From NCBI GenBank assembly GCA_009774615.1, contig VSOC01000172.1, positions 1 through 6,654 of the forward strand: a DNA stretch of 6,654 nucleotides, in the 5' to 3' direction. Below the pieces are notes generated by a model that saw nothing but the letters and a program-made list of their open reading frames with translations, was not told where the DNA came from and did no database searches. Position numbers and translations under genes: made by a program. Below, one piece after another: positions 4,653 through 6,654 of this stretch (positions are counted from its first letter, which is position 1; the number at the start of each line of letters is the position of its first letter). The DNA comes from Lachnospiraceae bacterium (GTDB taxonomy: Bacteria > Bacillota > Clostridia > Lachnospirales > Lachnospiraceae).

Positions 4653-6654
4653 TTACATCGAATCTTCAAATTCCTCTCTCTCTGTCACTGTCGCCCTTTT
4701 ATACTTCCGTTTACCATAACATCGAACTTCTACACCGGCCATCATTAAAGCTAACATTAAAAGAAACCAACCATAACGTTCAAACATAGCCAGACCAGGA
4801 CCACCAGTATCAGGTAAAATTGCTCCTGGAATTTCTTCTTTTTCTTCGTTGATAACTTCTACAATTCCACCCATTGACGCTATTGATTTCAAACTTCCAT
4901 CATCTTTTTGAAGGTAACATCCAAAAACTCCATCTACTACACCAACAACGATCGTGACATCTTCTGTTAATAATTGATATCCTGATGGTGTTTCCATTTC
5001 TTTCAGTTTATATGTTCCCTCTAAAATGGAAGAAAAATCAAACTTTGCAATTGCATCATCTTCTTCGTAAATAATTGCTCCATTCAGAACTGCTTCTTTA
5101 TCTGATAAATCTCCTGCTCCGCCTTGTTTCTCCAATTTAAACTTAACATTTGTAAATTTTGTTGTGTCATTTTCAAACCGTTTTCCATTTTTAAAGATCT
5201 TTTTAACAGTAAAACTCCCACCCGGACGAAGGTATGCATTATTAAAGTTTACAGAAACAGTTTCACCTTCTTTTATCATGATATTAGCAGATATTCCTTG
5301 TTGGGCATTTTCTTGATTTACTGCCACATAGGATTGTACTTTCCCATGTATATTTTCCAGGTTCTCTGAAAGAGTTTTATCAATAGATTCTGTAATTGTA
5401 TAATTACCAGGAGCAAGATTATCAAATGTAGCAGAATCTGTATAAGCACCATTTTGATAGTTTTTACTAAAACCATCTAAAGTAATTGTTCTTTCAACAT
5501 TTCCATTTTTACTAAGAGTTAATAAAATTTGATATTCTTTTGCTTCATCTTCTGACAACCCGCTAACTGTTTTATTAACCAATAAATCCCCATATCCTTC
5601 AGCTGGCGGTGGTAATTGAGAACTGAACCACACCTTATCCAGGAAATTACCTACAGAACTACTATCTGATATGGTTGGACCAGCGACAAAGAAAAATCTT
5701 GTTACATACTGATTGTCACCAACAACATAACTTGAACCATACCGTTTCCAACCTTCTTCAAGTGCTGTGGTACATTCCACCATATATGCCCCTGGGTAAT
5801 TTTGGTAATTGTGTATTACCTCCAATACCTGAGCCTGACTTGTAATACCTTCTGCAAGTTGTTTTGGCATAATTAAAAGATACATTGTATCTGCTGACTT
5901 ACCTGTTACCGTTCCATCTTTTACTTCTATTCCTGGAACCGATCTTGGATCTCGTGCCTTATGATAAAGTTCCCAATTTAACTTTGCACCAGGTACAGTC
6001 AATACATCTTGATATAGTGCACCATCTGTTTGTGGATTTAATTCTGCAAACTGTTCTCCATCATATGCACCTTTTGGATATCCCAAAAGGTCATCCGCAC
6101 CAGGTTGATGTAAATAACTCTCTCCATTAACAAGTTCGATTTTTCCTGTTGTTGACTTCCATTTGAACCCTTCAGTGCTATCGGTAAGTTGTGCCCATTG
6201 TCCTCCCTGACCTGTACCATTTTCTGACCAACTTGAAGGAATTTTTACATCTTCAAAACTTCCATCCTGTAACGCATCATAATATTCCACTAAGAATGCT
6301 TCTGACTTTATTCCCGTTTCTTCTCCTTGTTCACCTAAAAGTTCTGCTTTGTAATAACATCTTGCACCATTATCAAGTGCAACATTAATGGATTTACCTG
6401 TTTCCTCTGGTATATTGTACAAATCGCCACTTATCTTTTCCCGCTCAATTCTTTCCCATATACCATTTACTTGTTTATACCAAGCGTACTTCGCCCCTTC
6501 AGCTTCCGTTTCACCATCAAGAGGCCCTACAGTTAAAAGACCTGTTGTTTCAATTTCATCGGTAATTTTTAGTTTCGCAGGTGTATTTTCAGCTTTTCTA
6601 TAATATATTTTTACATTTATCTGGTTTTGTGTAGGAGCTGGAATTGTATCAGAT
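4653..6654 (-). CDS. LPDTG surface protein, probable pilus tip adhesin (partial)
   Basis: The 5' end lies beyond the window; the frame is open to the edge and 666 residues are visible, so a TTG at 6420-6422 is internal and not a start. Visible residues ~14-125 look Ig-like (YAWYKQ with a Cys in RCYYKAEL). Residues ~129-345 resemble a jelly-roll ligand-binding domain, with DGSFED near the start, YDGEQFAELNP, ALYQDVLTVPGAKLNWEL and closing GNFLDKVWF. Two CnaB/SpaA stalk domains follow: ~355-474 (candidate Lys361, Glu422 in YTITES, Asn472) and ~479-605 (Lys485, Glu552 in YKLKEMETPSGY, Asn602). LPDTG (613-617), a membrane helix and a ~20-residue charged tail end it. First position before shaft pilin and sortase, large size and ligand-binding-like domains fit a tip adhesin. 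The ligand, perhaps a glycan or matrix protein, cannot be read from the sequence. Confidence 0.85.
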   Translation of the reverse strand, partial: SDTIPAPTQNQINVKIYYRKAENTPAKLKITDEIETTGLLTVGPLDGETEAEGAKYAWYKQVNGIWERIEREKISGDLYNIPEETGKSINVALDNGARCYYKAELLGEQGEETGIKSEAFLVEYYDALQDGSFEDVKIPSSWSENGTGQGGQWAQLTDSTEGFKWKSTTGKIELVNGESYLHQPGADDLLGYPKGAYDGEQFAELNPQTDGALYQDVLTVPGAKLNWELYHKARDPRSVPGIEVKDGTVTGKSADTMYLLIMPKQLAEGITSQAQVLEVIHNYQNYPGAYMVECTTALEEGWKRYGSSYVVGDNQYVTRFFFVAGPTISDSSSVGNFLDKVWFSSQLPPPAEGYGDLLVNKTVSGLSEDEAKEYQILLTLSKNGNVERTITLDGFSKNYQNGAYTDSATFDNLAPGNYTITESIDKTLSENLENIHGKVQSYVAVNQENAQQGISANIMIKEGETVSVNFNNAYLRPGGSFTVKKIFKNGKRFENDTTKFTNVKFKLEKQGGAGDLSDKEAVLNGAIIYEEDDAIAKFDFSSILEGTYKLKEMETPSGYQLLTEDVTIVVGVVDGVFGCYLQKDDGSLKSIASMGGIVEVINEEKEEIPGAILPDTGGPGLAMFERYGWFLLMLALMMAGVEVRCYGKRKYKRATVTEREEFEDSM

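Noticed and set aside
4462..4789. Plus-strand ORFs of 76-85 codons across the shaft-pilin leader
   Set aside because: No ribosome binding site or recognisable motif, Tyr/Phe/Leu-rich composition typical of chance frames, and overlap with the end of the adhesin gene.
6420..6422. TTG as start of the tip adhesin gene
   Set aside because: The frame continues open for 77 more codons to the window edge with domain-like sequence, no ribosome binding site precedes the TTG, and there is no signal peptide after it.
5124..6603. Plus-strand ORFs opposite the tip adhesin gene
   Set aside because: All overlap a clear minus-strand LPxTG protein frame and have low-complexity Leu/Phe/His-rich composition.

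Overview
The window carries most of a sortase-assembled (SpaA/BcpA-type) pilus operon from a low-to-moderate G+C Gram-positive bacterium. The LPxTG signals, polar SpaA/CnaB pilins, class C sortase, purine-rich Shine-Dalgarno sites and the [DE]xxxPLG repeats before one LPxTG point to Clostridia, most likely Lachnospiraceae; the family assignment is inference. No tRNA, rRNA, CRISPR array or transposase gene is visible.

All four large genes are on the minus strand, so transcription runs right to left. First (4653-6654, 5' end outside the window) is a large LPDTG surface protein with an Ig-like segment, a jelly-roll-like segment and two CnaB/SpaA stalk domains: the probable tip adhesin. After a 356-bp leader rich in possible regulatory elements comes the LPSTG major (shaft) pilin (2794-4290). 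A 105-bp gap precedes a class C sortase (1663-2688), which overlaps by 17 bp a small LPKTG pilin (723-1679) that looks like the basal, wall-anchoring subunit. In the expected scheme the sortase cleaves the LPxTG signals, links shaft pilins through a pilin-motif lysine, caps the fibre with the adhesin and ends it on the basal pilin. A housekeeping sortase outside the window would attach the fibre to peptidoglycan.

The left 722 bp hold no large gene. They contain a bidirectional terminator just after the operon (648-688), a strong plus-strand sigma-A-type promoter (402-430) that would drive a ~250-nt transcript into that terminator, a 39-codon minus-strand ORF with its own ribosome binding site (237-356), phased T-tracts (224-256), and a strong nested inverted repeat with T-runs on both sides (11-68). 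The plus-strand unit may be a small RNA or a decayed gene.

The points most worth following up are: the major-pilin leader with competing hairpins and a Shine-Dalgarno sequence that has no start codon; a sharp G+C change inside the sortase gene that suggests exchange of the adhesin/shaft module; the reversed distribution of pilin motifs (canonical spacing in the small pilin, degenerate in the shaft pilin); and the unassigned ~250-nt transcription unit beside the operon.
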